64,000 bases of DNA from J029 sp964482495 (GCA_964482495.1 CAYZXS010000003.1:62001-126000), one strand, 5' to 3'; positions 32,036-41,073 are shown, counted from the stretch's first letter. The notes: a model not told the origin generated them from the sequence alone. Made by a program: numbers and translations.

Positions 32036-34478
32036 GCCCTTCTTGTCCGCCATTCCTTGGGGATGGACCCTCCTGGCCTTCGTCGCCGCCGGCTTCGGCC
32101 TCGGCTTCGTCGGCGCGCCGCTGCTGGCCTGGACCGGCCTGTTCGCGCTGCTGCTGTGGGGGCTGGGCGCCTCCCTCTGGCTCTGGGTGCCCTTCCTGGT
32201 CGTCGCCGCCGCCTTCAACCTGAAGCCGCTGCGGCGGATCCTGGTCACCAAGCCGCTGATGGGCGTGCTCAAGAAGCTGGGCCTGATCCCGGCGATCTCG
32301 GCCACCGAGGAGGAGGCCCTCGAGGCCGGCACGGTCTGGGCCGAGGGCGAGCTGTTCTCCGGCGACCCGGACTGGAGCCGGCTGATGAAGGAGGCCTACC
32401 CCGAGCTCAGCGCCGAGGAGCAGGCCTTCCTCGACGGCCCCGCCGAGGAGCTGTGCGCGATGACCGACGACTGGGACGTCTACCAGCGTCGCGACCTGCC
32501 GCCCGAGGTGTGGCAGGCGCTCAAGGACAAGGGCGTCTTCGGCATGATCATCGCCAAGCAGTGGGGGGGGCTGGAGTTCTCCGCCGCCGGCGTCAGCGCC
32601 ATCATCGCCAAGCTCAGCTCGCGCTCGATGCCGCTGGGCATCACGGCGATGCTGCCCAACTCGCTCGGCCCGGCCGAGTTGATCATGCACTACGGCACGG
32701 CCGGCCAGAAGGAGTACTGGCTGCCGCGGCTCGCCAGCGGCGAGGAGATGCCCTGCTTCGCCCTGACCGAACCCCATGCCGGCTCCGACGCCGGCGGCAT
32801 CCGCTCCACCGCCGAGGTCTTCCGCGGCGAGGACGGCGAGCCGATGCTGCGGCTCAACTGGGACAAGCGCTACATCACCCTGGCCTCGCGGGCGACCGTG
32901 TTCGGCATGGCGGTGAAGCTGAGCGACCCCGAGAACCTGCTCGGCAAGGGCCTCAAGCCCGGCATCACCTGCGTGCTGTGCGAGTCCCACCGCGAGGGCG
33001 TGACGCGCGGCGAGCAGCACGACCCGCTGGGCGTGCCCTTCCTCAACTGCCCCTTCCAGGGCGAGGACGTGGTCGTGCCGGCCAACAACATCATCGGCGG
33101 CGCCGAGGGCGCCGGCCGCGGCTGGCGCATGCTGATGGAGACCTTGGCCGCGGGCCGCGGCATCATGCTGCCGGCCCAGGCGGCGGCGGGCACCAAGGCG
33201 GCGGCGCGGGTCGCCGGCGCCTACTCGATGGTGCGCAAGCAGTTCGGGCTGTCGGTCGGCAAGTTCGAGGGCATCGCCGAGCCGCTGGCGCGCATCGGCG
33301 GCTGGGCCTACACGCTGGAGGCGGCGCGGCTCTACACCTGCGGCGGCCTCGACGGCGGCGCCAAGCCGGCCGTGGTGTCGGCGATCGCCAAGTACCAGTC
33401 GACCGAGCTCTTCCGCAAGGCGATCAACGACGCCATGGACATCTGCGGCGGCGCTGGGATCTCGCGCGGGCCGCGCAACCTGCTGGCGCACGCCTACTGG
33501 GGCGCGCCGATCTCGATCACGGTCGAGGGCGCCAACATCCTGACGCGCACGCTGATGATCTTCGGCCAGGGCGCCATCCGCTGCCACCCGTGGGCCTACG
33601 CCGAGATCAAGTCGCTGGGCCAAAACGACGTCGCCGGCTTCGACGAGGCCTTCTGGGGCCACATCGGCTACATCGCCCACGCCAAGTGCCGCGCCATCCT
33701 GCTGTCGATGACGCGCGGCTACCTGGCGCGCACCGGCCTGAAGGGGCCGTCGCACCACTACGCCCAGCGTATCTCCTGGGCGTCGGCCTGCTTCGCCTTC
33801 CTGTCCGAGACCGCGATGGCGATGTACGGCGGCAACCTCAAGCGCCGCGAGGCCCTGACCGGCCGCTTCTCCGACGCCCTCAGCTGGATGTACCTGGCCT
33901 CGGCCACCATCCGCCGCTTCGAGGCCGAAGGCCGGCGCGAGGAGGACCTGGCGGTCTTCCGCTGGTCGATGGACCACGCCATGCTCCAGATCCAGGAGGC
34001 CTTCTGCGGCCTGCTGCGCAACTTCGACGCGCCCTGGGTCGGCTGGCTGTTCCGCGGCCCGGTGCAGTGGTGGGCCTACGCCAACCCGATCGGCCGTGGC
34101 CCCAGCGACCGCCTCGGCAACCGGGTGGCGGCGGCGCTGCAGAAGCCGGGCGAGCAGCGCGACCGGATCACCGGCGGGCTCTACCTGCCCGAAGACCGCG
34201 AGCAGGCCCTGGGCCGGCTCGAGCACGCCTTCGAATTGTCGGTCATGGCCGACAGCGTCGTCGCCCGCATCCGCAAGGCCGTGCGCGACAAGAAGCTGCC
34301 CAAGGCCAAGCCGCTGACCCTGATCGACCAGGCGGTCGAGGCCGGGGTCATCGGCCCGGAGGACGCCGAACTGGTGCGCCAGGCCGAGGCCGCTCGGGAA
34401 GACGCGGTGCAGGTCGACAGCTTCGACGAGGAGGCCTACTACTCCACCGCGACCAAGCGTTTTTTGGCTCAAAATTAG
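32010..34478 (+). CDS. fadE: Acyl-CoA dehydrogenase, FadE type
   Basis: An 822-residue FAD enzyme catalysing the first step of beta-oxidation. Two N-terminal hydrophobic helices (about 14-62) anchor it to the membrane, as in E. coli FadE (814 residues). The dehydrogenase core shows CFALTEPHAGSDAGG, MDICGGAGISRGPRN and SITVEGANILTRTLMIFGQG (catalytic glutamate and FAD contacts). The FadE-specific C-terminal extension of about 270 residues is present. ATG 32010 lies inside the tetR coding region, and no good Shine-Dalgarno sequence precedes it; translational coupling is likely. Together with fadI and fadJ it completes the pathway in one locus. Confidence 0.93.
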   Translation: MLQGTETAEPFLSAIPWGWTLLAFVAAGFGLGFVGAPLLAWTGLFALLLWGLGASLWLWVPFLVVAAAFNLKPLRRILVTKPLMGVLKKLGLIPAISATEEEALEAGTVWAEGELFSGDPDWSRLMKEAYPELSAEEQAFLDGPAEELCAMTDDWDVYQRRDLPPEVWQALKDKGVFGMIIAKQWGGLEFSAAGVSAIIAKLSSRSMPLGITAMLPNSLGPAELIMHYGTAGQKEYWLPRLASGEEMPCFALTEPHAGSDAGGIRSTAEVFRGEDGEPMLRLNWDKRYITLASRATVFGMAVKLSDPENLLGKGLKPGITCVLCESHREGVTRGEQHDPLGVPFLNCPFQGEDVVVPANNIIGGAEGAGRGWRMLMETLAAGRGIMLPAQAAAGTKAAARVAGAYSMVRKQFGLSVGKFEGIAEPLARIGGWAYTLEAARLYTCGGLDGGAKPAVVSAIAKYQSTELFRKAINDAMDICGGAGISRGPRNLLAHAYWGAPISITVEGANILTRTLMIFGQGAIRCHPWAYAEIKSLGQNDVAGFDEAFWGHIGYIAHAKCRAILLSMTRGYLARTGLKGPSHHYAQRISWASACFAFLSETAMAMYGGNLKRREALTGRFSDALSWMYLASATIRRFEAEGRREEDLAVFRWSMDHAMLQIQEAFCGLLRNFDAPWVGWLFRGPVQWWAYANPIGRGPSDRLGNRVAAALQKPGEQRDRITGGLYLPEDREQALGRLEHAFELSVMADSVVARIRKAVRDKKLPKAKPLTLIDQAVEAGVIGPEDAELVRQAEAAREDAVQVDSFDEEAYYSTATKRFLAQN

Positions 34479-34494
34479 GAACGCTGAATGAGGG

Positions 34495-34514
34495 GGGAGG
34501 GTCCTGCTCCTCCC
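34495..34514 (+). terminator. Weak GC hairpin after fadE
   Basis: GGGAGG (34495-34500) and CCTCCC (34509-34514) form a short hairpin with an 8-nt loop, 17 nt past the fadE stop. No T-run follows, so termination is uncertain. The remaining bases to 34619 show only a GGGAG ribosome site for the next gene at 34609-34613. Confidence 0.35.
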
Positions 34515-34619
34515 TCTGGGCGAGAGGTGGCGGGAATCCGGGCACGACACCTAGCGCCCAATCCCTTCACTCCGGCCTGGCCCTTTTCCGATAGAGAGTG
34601 ATCTACACGGGAGTGTCTC

Positions 34620-35730
34620 ATGCCCCATTCTTTGCCCACTGGGCTCGCCCTCGCGGTCCTGCTCGCGGTTCCCGCCGCCGCGCAGCAACCTGACCCGAAC
34701 GACGAGCCGTCCAACCCTACCTTGATCGAGAGCCTGCTCGACGAGTTCGAGCAGCCTGGCAACGACCTGGAGTACGGCAGCCGCGAGTCCTTCCTGGTGC
34801 TGCACGGCTTCTTCGACCTGGTGTATCTGGATGTCGGCGGCGCGCCGTCGACCTTCGACCTCCATCACGCGAACCTGCTGCTCGACGTGGCGGTGAACCA
34901 GTTCACCGACGCCCGAATCGAGTTCGAGTGGGAGCACGGCTCGCAGAGCACGGAGATGGACCAGGTCTACCTCGACTTCCACCCCTTCGAGGAGGGGCCG
35001 TCCTTCGTCGTCGGCCGCTTCTACGCCCCCTTCGGCGTCGAACGGCGGACCTGGTACCCGCCGACCAGCCGGACCGCCAGCCGTCCGCGAGGTCGTGCCC
35101 GGGAACTGGTACGAGACCGGGGTCATGGTGGCGTGGCAGCGCGGGCTCGGGCCTGGAGAGCTCGGCCTCGAAGTCGCGGCCACCAACGGCTTGGGCGCGG
35201 CGCTGCCGGTCAGCCCGCGGACGGCGCGCCAGAACACCGACGCCAACCAGGACAAGATGTTGAGCGGCCGGCTGGGCTACGCCATGGAGGGCGGCTTCGA
35301 AGCCGGCGTCTCCTTCGCCAGCGGCAAGCACGACGCCGCCGGCAGCCAGTCCTACTCCTTCCTCGGCGCCGACCTCCAGTGGAGCTCCGAGGACCTGGAG
35401 GTGGTGGGCGAGTTCGTGACCAACGAGGTGGATGACCCGGCCTCCCCGGGCGGATCGCTGGGGCGGCAGGGCTGGTACCTCCAGGCCTTCGCGCCGATCA
35501 CCTCGGTCGAGGGCAGCCACGAGTTCGGGCTGTACCTGCGCGCCGAATCGGTCGACCCCGACGACGACACCCGGGACTCCGCCGACCGCAGCGCCTACGT
35601 CGCCGGCTTGCGCTGGGTCCCCGCCCCGCACCTGACCTTCAAGGCGGAATTCCGCAAGATCGACCACGACCACGCCGGGCCGCACGCCGCGGGCGACGAG
35701 TTCAGGTTCCAGGCGGTGCTCGACTTCTAG
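34620..35730 (+). pseudogene. Porin-like outer-membrane protein gene, frameshifted near 35085
   Basis: The first frame (from ATG 34620, ribosome site GGGAG) gives a signal peptide (LALAVLLAVPAAAQ), a helical segment and then beta-strand-like repeats (FFDLVYLDVGG, ARIEFEWEHG, MDQVYLDFHPF, FVVGRFYAPFGVERR). The homologous text continues in another frame as REVVPGNWYETGVMVAWQRG and runs to the TAG at 35730 through further alternating strands. The switch is at about 35085 (CGT CCG versus CGC GAG), a net +1/-2 shift. The whole resembles phosphate-selective or general porins, whose VVPGNWYE-like loop is conserved. A real inactivating mutation or an assembly error is equally possible. Either frame alone is incomplete. 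Confidence 0.75.
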
Positions 35731-36417
35731 ATGATCCAGGGCCTCCTGCTCGCGGCGCTGGCGGCGGTCCCCGCGCCCCAGGAGCGAGCTCCTTCCTGCG
35801 AGGAGCTCCGCTGGCAGGTGCGTCCATCCTTGGTGGAGATCGCCGACCGCGTGCTGCACTACGCCATCGAGGGGGACTTCCGGCGGGCGCGGCGAGCTGC
35901 AAGCGCCCTCGAGGCCTACCGTCGGGCGTTGCCCGGCCACGACGGCATCGTCTACCTCGATCCGTTGGAGGGAGCCCTCGAGCGCGGAGACGCCGCCGGC
36001 GTCGAGCTCGGCGTCCGGGTCTTGGTGCGGACCGACCTGCACTTCCTGCTCCTGCACCTCGGCGACGACTCCGTCGGCCGCGGCGCCTCGCCGCGGACGC
36101 GCCTGCTGATGGCCAAGCAGGACCTCGAGTTCCTGACCCGGTGGCTCCCGAAGGGGGAGGAGGGCGAGGACGCCCGGCGCCTCTTCCCGCTGATCTACGG
36201 CCAGCTCGCGAAGGCCGTTCCCGGAAAGGCGGCCTACTCGGCCCACGCGCTCGGCTGGCAGGAGGAGGCCGTGCGGCTGGGCAAGAAGATGGAGCTGGCC
36301 TTGGACGCGGCCTTCCCCCGGTTGAAGCTCCCGGCGCCGCCGGCTGCGGGGGCCTCGCCTGCCGCGGAGGCAGGGGGGACAGCGGGCGGGACCAGCGCGC
36401 GTAGGGAGGGGGCATGA
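35731..36417 (+). CDS. Secreted protein of unknown function, upstream of hybrid kinase
   Basis: A 228-residue protein whose ATG follows the porin-like stop with no gap. Residues 1-16 are a short signal peptide (MIQGLLLAALAAVPAPQ). Residues about 25-195 are mainly helical with evenly spaced Leu/Arg/Glu (VEIADRVLHYAIEGDFRRAR, then AKQDLEFLTRWLP), like a four-helix bundle or TPR-like periplasmic domain. The tail is Ala/Gly-rich. It overlaps the histidine kinase start by 4 bp (ATGA). The position suggests a periplasmic partner or ligand-binding helper for that sensor, but no family was recognised. Confidence 0.65.
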   Translation: MIQGLLLAALAAVPAPQERAPSCEELRWQVRPSLVEIADRVLHYAIEGDFRRARRAASALEAYRRALPGHDGIVYLDPLEGALERGDAAGVELGVRVLVRTDLHFLLLHLGDDSVGRGASPRTRLLMAKQDLEFLTRWLPKGEEGEDARRLFPLIYGQLAKAVPGKAAYSAHALGWQEEAVRLGKKMELALDAAFPRLKLPAPPAAGASPAAEAGGTAGGTSARREGA

Positions 36418-38651
36418 CCGGCTTCCACCGCTCGATCGGCTTCCGCTTCGCCGTCGGGGCGCTGCTCTCGGCCCTCCTCATCGCCGGGCCGATCGCGACC
36501 TACTTCGACGTCGTCGGCGAGCGGCGGGATGAAGAGGTGTTCCAGGAGAGCAGCAAGGCGCTCGTGCTGCAGCTCCAGGGCATGGTCGGCTTCGAGCTCT
36601 TCCTCGAGGACGAGGAGCGGCTCCTGGAGGCCTTCGACGGCATGCGCGTCGCCCCCGACGTGCTCTGGGCCGAGGGCTGGCTGGTCGGCGGCGAGCGGCT
36701 GGCGCGCTGGGAGCGCGACGCGATCATCGAAGGCGGGGAGGTCCTGCGGCTCAAGGAGCCCGTGCTGTGGGAGGGCGAGCAGGTCGGCTGGGTGGAGGTC
36801 GGCTTCGACCTGGCCCGGCTCCACTCCATGGACGACACCCGCCACGGCGAATTCCTGGCGCTCGGCTTCAGCCTGCTGGTCTCGGTGCTGGTGGCCGGCA
36901 TGGTGGTCGGCGGACTGCTGAACCGCAACCTCCGGCGGCTGGCGACCGCCTCGCGGCGGCTGTCGGAGGGCGACCTGGACGCCCGGGCGAGGATCCGCAG
37001 CAACGACGAGGTCGCCCAGCTCGCGGTGAGCTTCAACGGCATGGCCGATCGGATCCAGCTGCGTGAGGCCGAGCTGGTCGGCGCCCGCAATGAGGCCGAG
37101 GGCCAGGCCGAGAAGGCGCGCCAGGCCGAGAAGGCCAAGAGCCGCTTCCTGGCGACCATGAGCCACGAGATCCGGACGCCGATGAACGGGGTCCTGGGCA
37201 TGGCCGAGCTGCTGCTGGACTCGCCGCTCGACGAGGAGCAGCGCGACCTGGTCACCACCCTCGGCAATTCCGGGCGCTCGCTGCTCGAGATCCTCAACGA
37301 CATCCTCGACTTCTCGAAGGTGGAGGCGGGCAAGATCAAGCTCCTCGACCAGCCCTTCGACCCCGGGGACGTGCTCGAGGAGGTGGTGGAGCTGTTCGGC
37401 CCCAAAGCACAGGAGCGCGGCCTCCGGCTCGACGCCGAGATCCGGCCGGACGTACCGCGCGTCGTGCGCGGCGACGCCGGGCGACTGCGCCAGGTGCTGG
37501 CCAATTTGGTCGGCAACGCCGTCAAGTTCACCAAGCGGGGCGAGGTCACCGGGATCTGCCGCATGGTCGGGCCGGCCGGGGCGGAGCGGACGCTGCGCTT
37601 CGAGGTCCGGGACACCGGCAAGGGCATGACCGAGGAGGTCATCCAGATGCTCTTCCGGCCCTTCGTGCAGACGGAGGACGCGGTCGCCGAGCAGATCGGC
37701 GGCACCGGCCTCGGCCTGGCGATCAGCAAGCAGTTCGTGGAGCTGATGGGCGGCCGCATCGGCGTCGAGAGCGCGGTCGGAGCCGGCAGCACCTTCTGGT
37801 GCGAGCTGACCTTGCCGGTGGTGGAGCGGGAGCGGGCGGAGCCGCCCTTCCCGGGCACGCAGGCGGTGGTGCTGGCGGAGGAGAGCGCGGGCGCGGGAGC
37901 GGTCGAATACGCCGTCACGCGGCTCGGGATCGACTTCGTGCCGGCGCGGACGGTGGAGGAGGCCCGGCTGGCCCTGGCGCGGCTGGCGGAGGAGAACTGC
38001 TCCAAGCCGGCGGTGCTGCTCTTCGACCGCGAGGACCAGGCCTTGCAAGAGGCGCTGGAGCAGCTGGCCTCCGCGGCGAGCCCGCCGCCGGCGGTGCTGG
38101 TGGTCGCGCACCACGCGGGGCGTCGCCAGGCGCTGCAGAAGCGCGGCGTGCCGGCGATCGCCCGCCCGGTGCGGCAGGCGCGGCTGCGGACCGCCCTCGG
38201 TGCGGTGCTCGGCCTCGAATCGGCGTCGCCGTCCGGCGCCGGCCGGACCGCCGCGGTCGCGGCCGCGCCGGGACTGCGGGTCCTGGTGGTCGAGGACAAC
38301 GCCACCAACCGCAAGGTGGTCGGCAAGATGCTCGACAAGCTGCACTGCCGGGTGAGCTTCGCCAACGACGGTCGCCGCGGCCTCGAGGCGGCGCTGGCCG
38401 ATGACTTCGACCTGGTCCTGATGGACGTGCAGATGCCGGAGATGGACGGCCTCGAGGCGACCCGGCGCCTGCGCCGGAGCGACGGCCTGCGGAGCCGGGT
38501 CCCGGTCTTCGCCCTGACCGCCAACGTCCTGCCCGAGTCGCGCGAGGCGGTGCGGGAGGCCGGCATGGACGGCTTCCTCTCCAAGCCCTTCCGCTTGGAA
38601 GAGCTCTCCGCCCTGGTGTCAGGCTCCTTCAAGCAGTCCGCGGCGGATTAG
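36414..38651 (+). CDS. Hybrid sensor histidine kinase with receiver domain
   Basis: A 745-residue inner-membrane signalling protein. Transmembrane helices lie at about 10-30 and 148-170, flanking a periplasmic sensor of about 115 residues. A HAMP domain (about 170-222) and a short coiled coil lead to HisKA with phosphoacceptor H251 (MSHEIRTPMNGVLGMAE). The HATPase domain carries the N box (LRQVLANLVGNAVKF), G1 (RDTGKGM) and G2 (GTGLGLAIS). A degenerate receiver-like segment (about 483-600) lacks the phosphoacceptor motif. The final receiver (about 622-740) has D671 (LVLMDVQMPEMDG) and K724 (FLSKPF). No separate output regulator is adjacent. It is coupled to the unknown secreted protein upstream. 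Confidence 0.92.
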   Translation: MTGFHRSIGFRFAVGALLSALLIAGPIATYFDVVGERRDEEVFQESSKALVLQLQGMVGFELFLEDEERLLEAFDGMRVAPDVLWAEGWLVGGERLARWERDAIIEGGEVLRLKEPVLWEGEQVGWVEVGFDLARLHSMDDTRHGEFLALGFSLLVSVLVAGMVVGGLLNRNLRRLATASRRLSEGDLDARARIRSNDEVAQLAVSFNGMADRIQLREAELVGARNEAEGQAEKARQAEKAKSRFLATMSHEIRTPMNGVLGMAELLLDSPLDEEQRDLVTTLGNSGRSLLEILNDILDFSKVEAGKIKLLDQPFDPGDVLEEVVELFGPKAQERGLRLDAEIRPDVPRVVRGDAGRLRQVLANLVGNAVKFTKRGEVTGICRMVGPAGAERTLRFEVRDTGKGMTEEVIQMLFRPFVQTEDAVAEQIGGTGLGLAISKQFVELMGGRIGVESAVGAGSTFWCELTLPVVERERAEPPFPGTQAVVLAEESAGAGAVEYAVTRLGIDFVPARTVEEARLALARLAEENCSKPAVLLFDREDQALQEALEQLASAASPPPAVLVVAHHAGRRQALQKRGVPAIARPVRQARLRTALGAVLGLESASPSGAGRTAAVAAAPGLRVLVVEDNATNRKVVGKMLDKLHCRVSFANDGRRGLEAALADDFDLVLMDVQMPEMDGLEATRRLRRSDGLRSRVPVFALTANVLPESREAVREAGMDGFLSKPFRLEELSALVSGSFKQSAAD

Positions 38652-38681
38652 GCCGGCGACTGCACGAAGGAGCCTGACACC
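38615..38681. repeat. Nested inverted repeat overlapping kinase gene end
   Basis: Perfect 16-bp arms lie at 38615-38630 (GGTGTCAGGCTCCTTC) and 38666-38681. Inside them a second pair, CAGTC (38633-38637) and GACTG (38658-38662), extends the hairpin. The left arm encodes the last residues of the histidine kinase (VSGSFKQ), and the right arm lies between the convergent kinase and DUF1028-M28 genes. The core is similar to GTGTCAGGC-type REP palindromes known in other bacteria in association with REP-associated transposases, but no such gene is here. It could also act as a bidirectional terminator. Confidence 0.8.
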
Positions 38682-38695
38682 CTCAGACGCCACCC

Positions 38696-40960
38696 TCAGA
38701 AGCGCGGGGCGGGGTAGACCGGCAGGCTGCGGTGGCCGTTGGGGCCGAAAGCCTCGACGCCGAACAGCCAGTCGTCCTTGCTCTTGCCCTCGAGGGTGAC
38801 CTGGGTCTCGTCGCCGACGACGCGGCGGTAGGTCCAGGTCGGCTCGTGGCTGCGGCGGTAGAGCACGGCGTAGCCGGCGGCGCCGGGGCTGGCCTCCCAG
38901 CGCAGGGTGGTGCTGGGGGTGAGGCCGCTGGTGTCCATGCTGACGGCGGTCGGCGCGGCGGGCGCCTGGGCCAGCTCGTGCAGGGTGGCGGCCACGACCG
39001 CGGTCACCCGGCCGACGTAGCCGAAGTCGACGAACTCCGGCAGGTCGCCGTAGGCCAGGCCCTCCTCGATGCGCACGTCCTGGTGCTGCTGCGAGTAGTT
39101 CTCGTGCGGCTCGGTCAGCCGGATCGCGGCCCAGCCGAGCTCGTTGAAGGCCTTGTGGTCGCCGCCGCGCAGGTAGCGGTCCTGACGGAAGATCATCGAG
39201 ATGTCGAAGCCCGGCAGCGCCTCCTCGCCGACCCGGGTGAAGTAGCGGGCCAGCTGACGCGAGGGCGAGTCGGTGTCGCTGCCGACGACCTTCGGTCCGG
39301 CGCTCGGTACGCCTTCGCTGAAGGCGCGCAGCCGCCAGGGCTCGTGCTTGCCGGAGGACCCCTTGGCGCCGCCGACGATGTCCACGGTGATCATCCCCTC
39401 CACTCGCTTGCCCTCGGCCTGCCACTTCTCGGCCTGGGCGCGGGCGCCGAGCAGCCCCTGCTCCTCGCCGGCGACGGCCAGGAAGACCACGGTCGCCTGG
39501 GGCCGCATGCCGCCGAGCAGCCGCGCCGCCTCGAGCACCGCCGCCACGCCGCTGGCGTCGTCGTTGGCGCCGGGGGCGTCGGCTTCGGCGTCCATCGGGT
39601 TGCTGGCGCGCGAGTCGTAGTGGCCGGAGATCACCAGCAGCCGTTCGGGGTCGCGGCCGGGCAGGGTGGCGACGACGTTGGCGAGCTCGACGCCGTCGGG
39701 CACGCGGCGGCCGGCCGGGATGTCGAAGAACTCCAGCCCGACCTGGAGGTGGCCGCCGTGGTGCTCGTCCGAGATCCGGAGCAGCTCGTCGCGCAGCCAG
39801 CGCCGGGCGGCGCCGATGCCGCGCTCGGGGTCATCCGTCTCGCTCAGCGTGTGCCGCGTGCCGAAGGAGGCGAGCTTGCAGATGTCGCGCTCGATCCGGG
39901 TGAGGTTGGGCAGGGGCACCGGCGGCGTGTCGGCGCGCGGGGCGATGGCGGCGATCCGCGCCAGCAGCTCGTCGTCCTGCTCGAGGTGGCCGGAGGCCAT
40001 CAGCCGCGGCGTCATCTCGACCCAGGCGGGCTCCTCAGCGAAGACGTGCTGGAAGATGCGCAGCGCCTCGTCGACGAAGCCGGCCTGGAGCAGCGCGTAG
40101 CCGCGCCAGTAGCTCAGCTCGACCTGCTCGGGGTAGAGCTCCTCCGCCTGCTGGTAGTGGCGGGTGGCGGTCTCGATGTCCTTCTGCGCTACCGCCTCGT
40201 CGCCGAGGTTGGCGAGCTGGTAGGCGCGGTGGATCCGCAGCAGCCGGTTCAGCTCGGCCATCGGCCGGTGGTGGTCGTCCACCCGCAGGTCGACGACGAT
40301 GCCCTCGGAGGGCTGGTCCGTGACCTCGCCCGAGACCACCTTGAGCGCCGCCGACTGGCGGCCGCGCAGGTCGCCGCCGGCGCTGTTGGCGGCGTCCATG
40401 GAGGCCACCAGCCGCTCGGCCAGGGATCCCTCGGAGTTCTCGAAGGCGTCGGCCATGGCCTCGGCGACCTCGGGGTTGGCGAGGATGTTGCCGATCACCA
40501 GGAAGCCGTCGCCCTCGAGCTCGGCGACCTCGGCGATGCAGCGCTCGCCGGTGAAGGCGCCGATGTTGCCCTGGAAGTCGATCACCCCGACCTGGCGCAC
40601 GTCGGCGCCGGTGTCCAAGGCGATGCGCTCGGCCAGCGCCGCGGCCGGCGCCTTGCCCTCCTTGATGTCCGACAGCAGCTCCGGCCCATAGGCGGTGCGC
40701 GAGTAGGACTGGGTGACGACCGCGCCGACGCCGGCCTCGGCCCAGATCACCCGGCTGCCGACCGAGAACCAGTGCGACTGGGCGGCGACGCCGATCTCGC
40801 CGGTCTGTTTGTCGACCGCCAAGATCGAATAGGTGTGGACCGGGCGGGTCGGGACCTTGTAGTCGTCTTCCGGGCTCAGGGCGCCGGCGGAGGGAGCTGG
40901 CTGCTGGCAGCCGGCGAGCAGGAGGGCGGGGAGGAGCCGGACATGGGGGGGGATCCTCAT
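38696..40960 (-). CDS. Lipoprotein fusing DUF1028, TPR-like, M28 peptidase and FN3-like domains
   Basis: A 754-residue exported lipoprotein: lipobox LLLAGC at residues 13-18. Residues about 38-235 are a DUF1028 domain, an Ntn-hydrolase-like fold (HTYSILAVDKQTGEIGVAAQ, VGAVVTQSYSR, NILANPEVAEAMADAF). Residues about 240-335 form TPR-like helices (ATRHYQQAEELYPEQVELSY). Residues about 360-660 are a zinc aminopeptidase of family M28, with all ligands visible: H447 and D449 (SGHYDSRA), ANDDASG (about 466-472), GEE (E499-E500), the aspartate of VDIVGG and H602 (GGDHKAF). The last 90 residues look like a fibronectin type III domain. DUF1028 and M28 are usually separate. A -10-like TAGGAT lies 6 nt before the ATG. 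Confidence 0.88.
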   Translation of the reverse strand: MRIPPHVRLLPALLLAGCQQPAPSAGALSPEDDYKVPTRPVHTYSILAVDKQTGEIGVAAQSHWFSVGSRVIWAEAGVGAVVTQSYSRTAYGPELLSDIKEGKAPAAALAERIALDTGADVRQVGVIDFQGNIGAFTGERCIAEVAELEGDGFLVIGNILANPEVAEAMADAFENSEGSLAERLVASMDAANSAGGDLRGRQSAALKVVSGEVTDQPSEGIVVDLRVDDHHRPMAELNRLLRIHRAYQLANLGDEAVAQKDIETATRHYQQAEELYPEQVELSYWRGYALLQAGFVDEALRIFQHVFAEEPAWVEMTPRLMASGHLEQDDELLARIAAIAPRADTPPVPLPNLTRIERDICKLASFGTRHTLSETDDPERGIGAARRWLRDELLRISDEHHGGHLQVGLEFFDIPAGRRVPDGVELANVVATLPGRDPERLLVISGHYDSRASNPMDAEADAPGANDDASGVAAVLEAARLLGGMRPQATVVFLAVAGEEQGLLGARAQAEKWQAEGKRVEGMITVDIVGGAKGSSGKHEPWRLRAFSEGVPSAGPKVVGSDTDSPSRQLARYFTRVGEEALPGFDISMIFRQDRYLRGGDHKAFNELGWAAIRLTEPHENYSQQHQDVRIEEGLAYGDLPEFVDFGYVGRVTAVVAATLHELAQAPAAPTAVSMDTSGLTPSTTLRWEASPGAAGYAVLYRRSHEPTWTYRRVVGDETQVTLEGKSKDDWLFGVEAFGPNGHRSLPVYPAPRF

Positions 40961-40966
40961 GGGATC

Positions 40967-40972
40967 ATCCTA
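40967..40972 (-). promoter_or_regulatory. -10-like hexamer 6 nt before DUF1028-M28 gene
   Basis: TAGGAT on the minus strand ends 6 nt before ATG 40960. The rest of the divergent gap to 41073 has one imperfect hairpin (41011-41044, GAAAACCACCG against CGGTGGTGTTTC) and no gene. Confidence 0.45.
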
Positions 40973-41073
40973 GCGCTCTGCGGAGGAGGGGGCCGAGCGG
41001 GATCGGCCGAGAAAACCACCGTCATTCGGCGGCCGGTGGTGTTTCAAGGGAAGGCGAGAGCCACACGGATTCC

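Noticed and set aside
36414..38651. Kinase as part of a classical two-component pair.
   Set aside because: No response-regulator gene lies next to it; the only receiver is fused at its own C-terminus.
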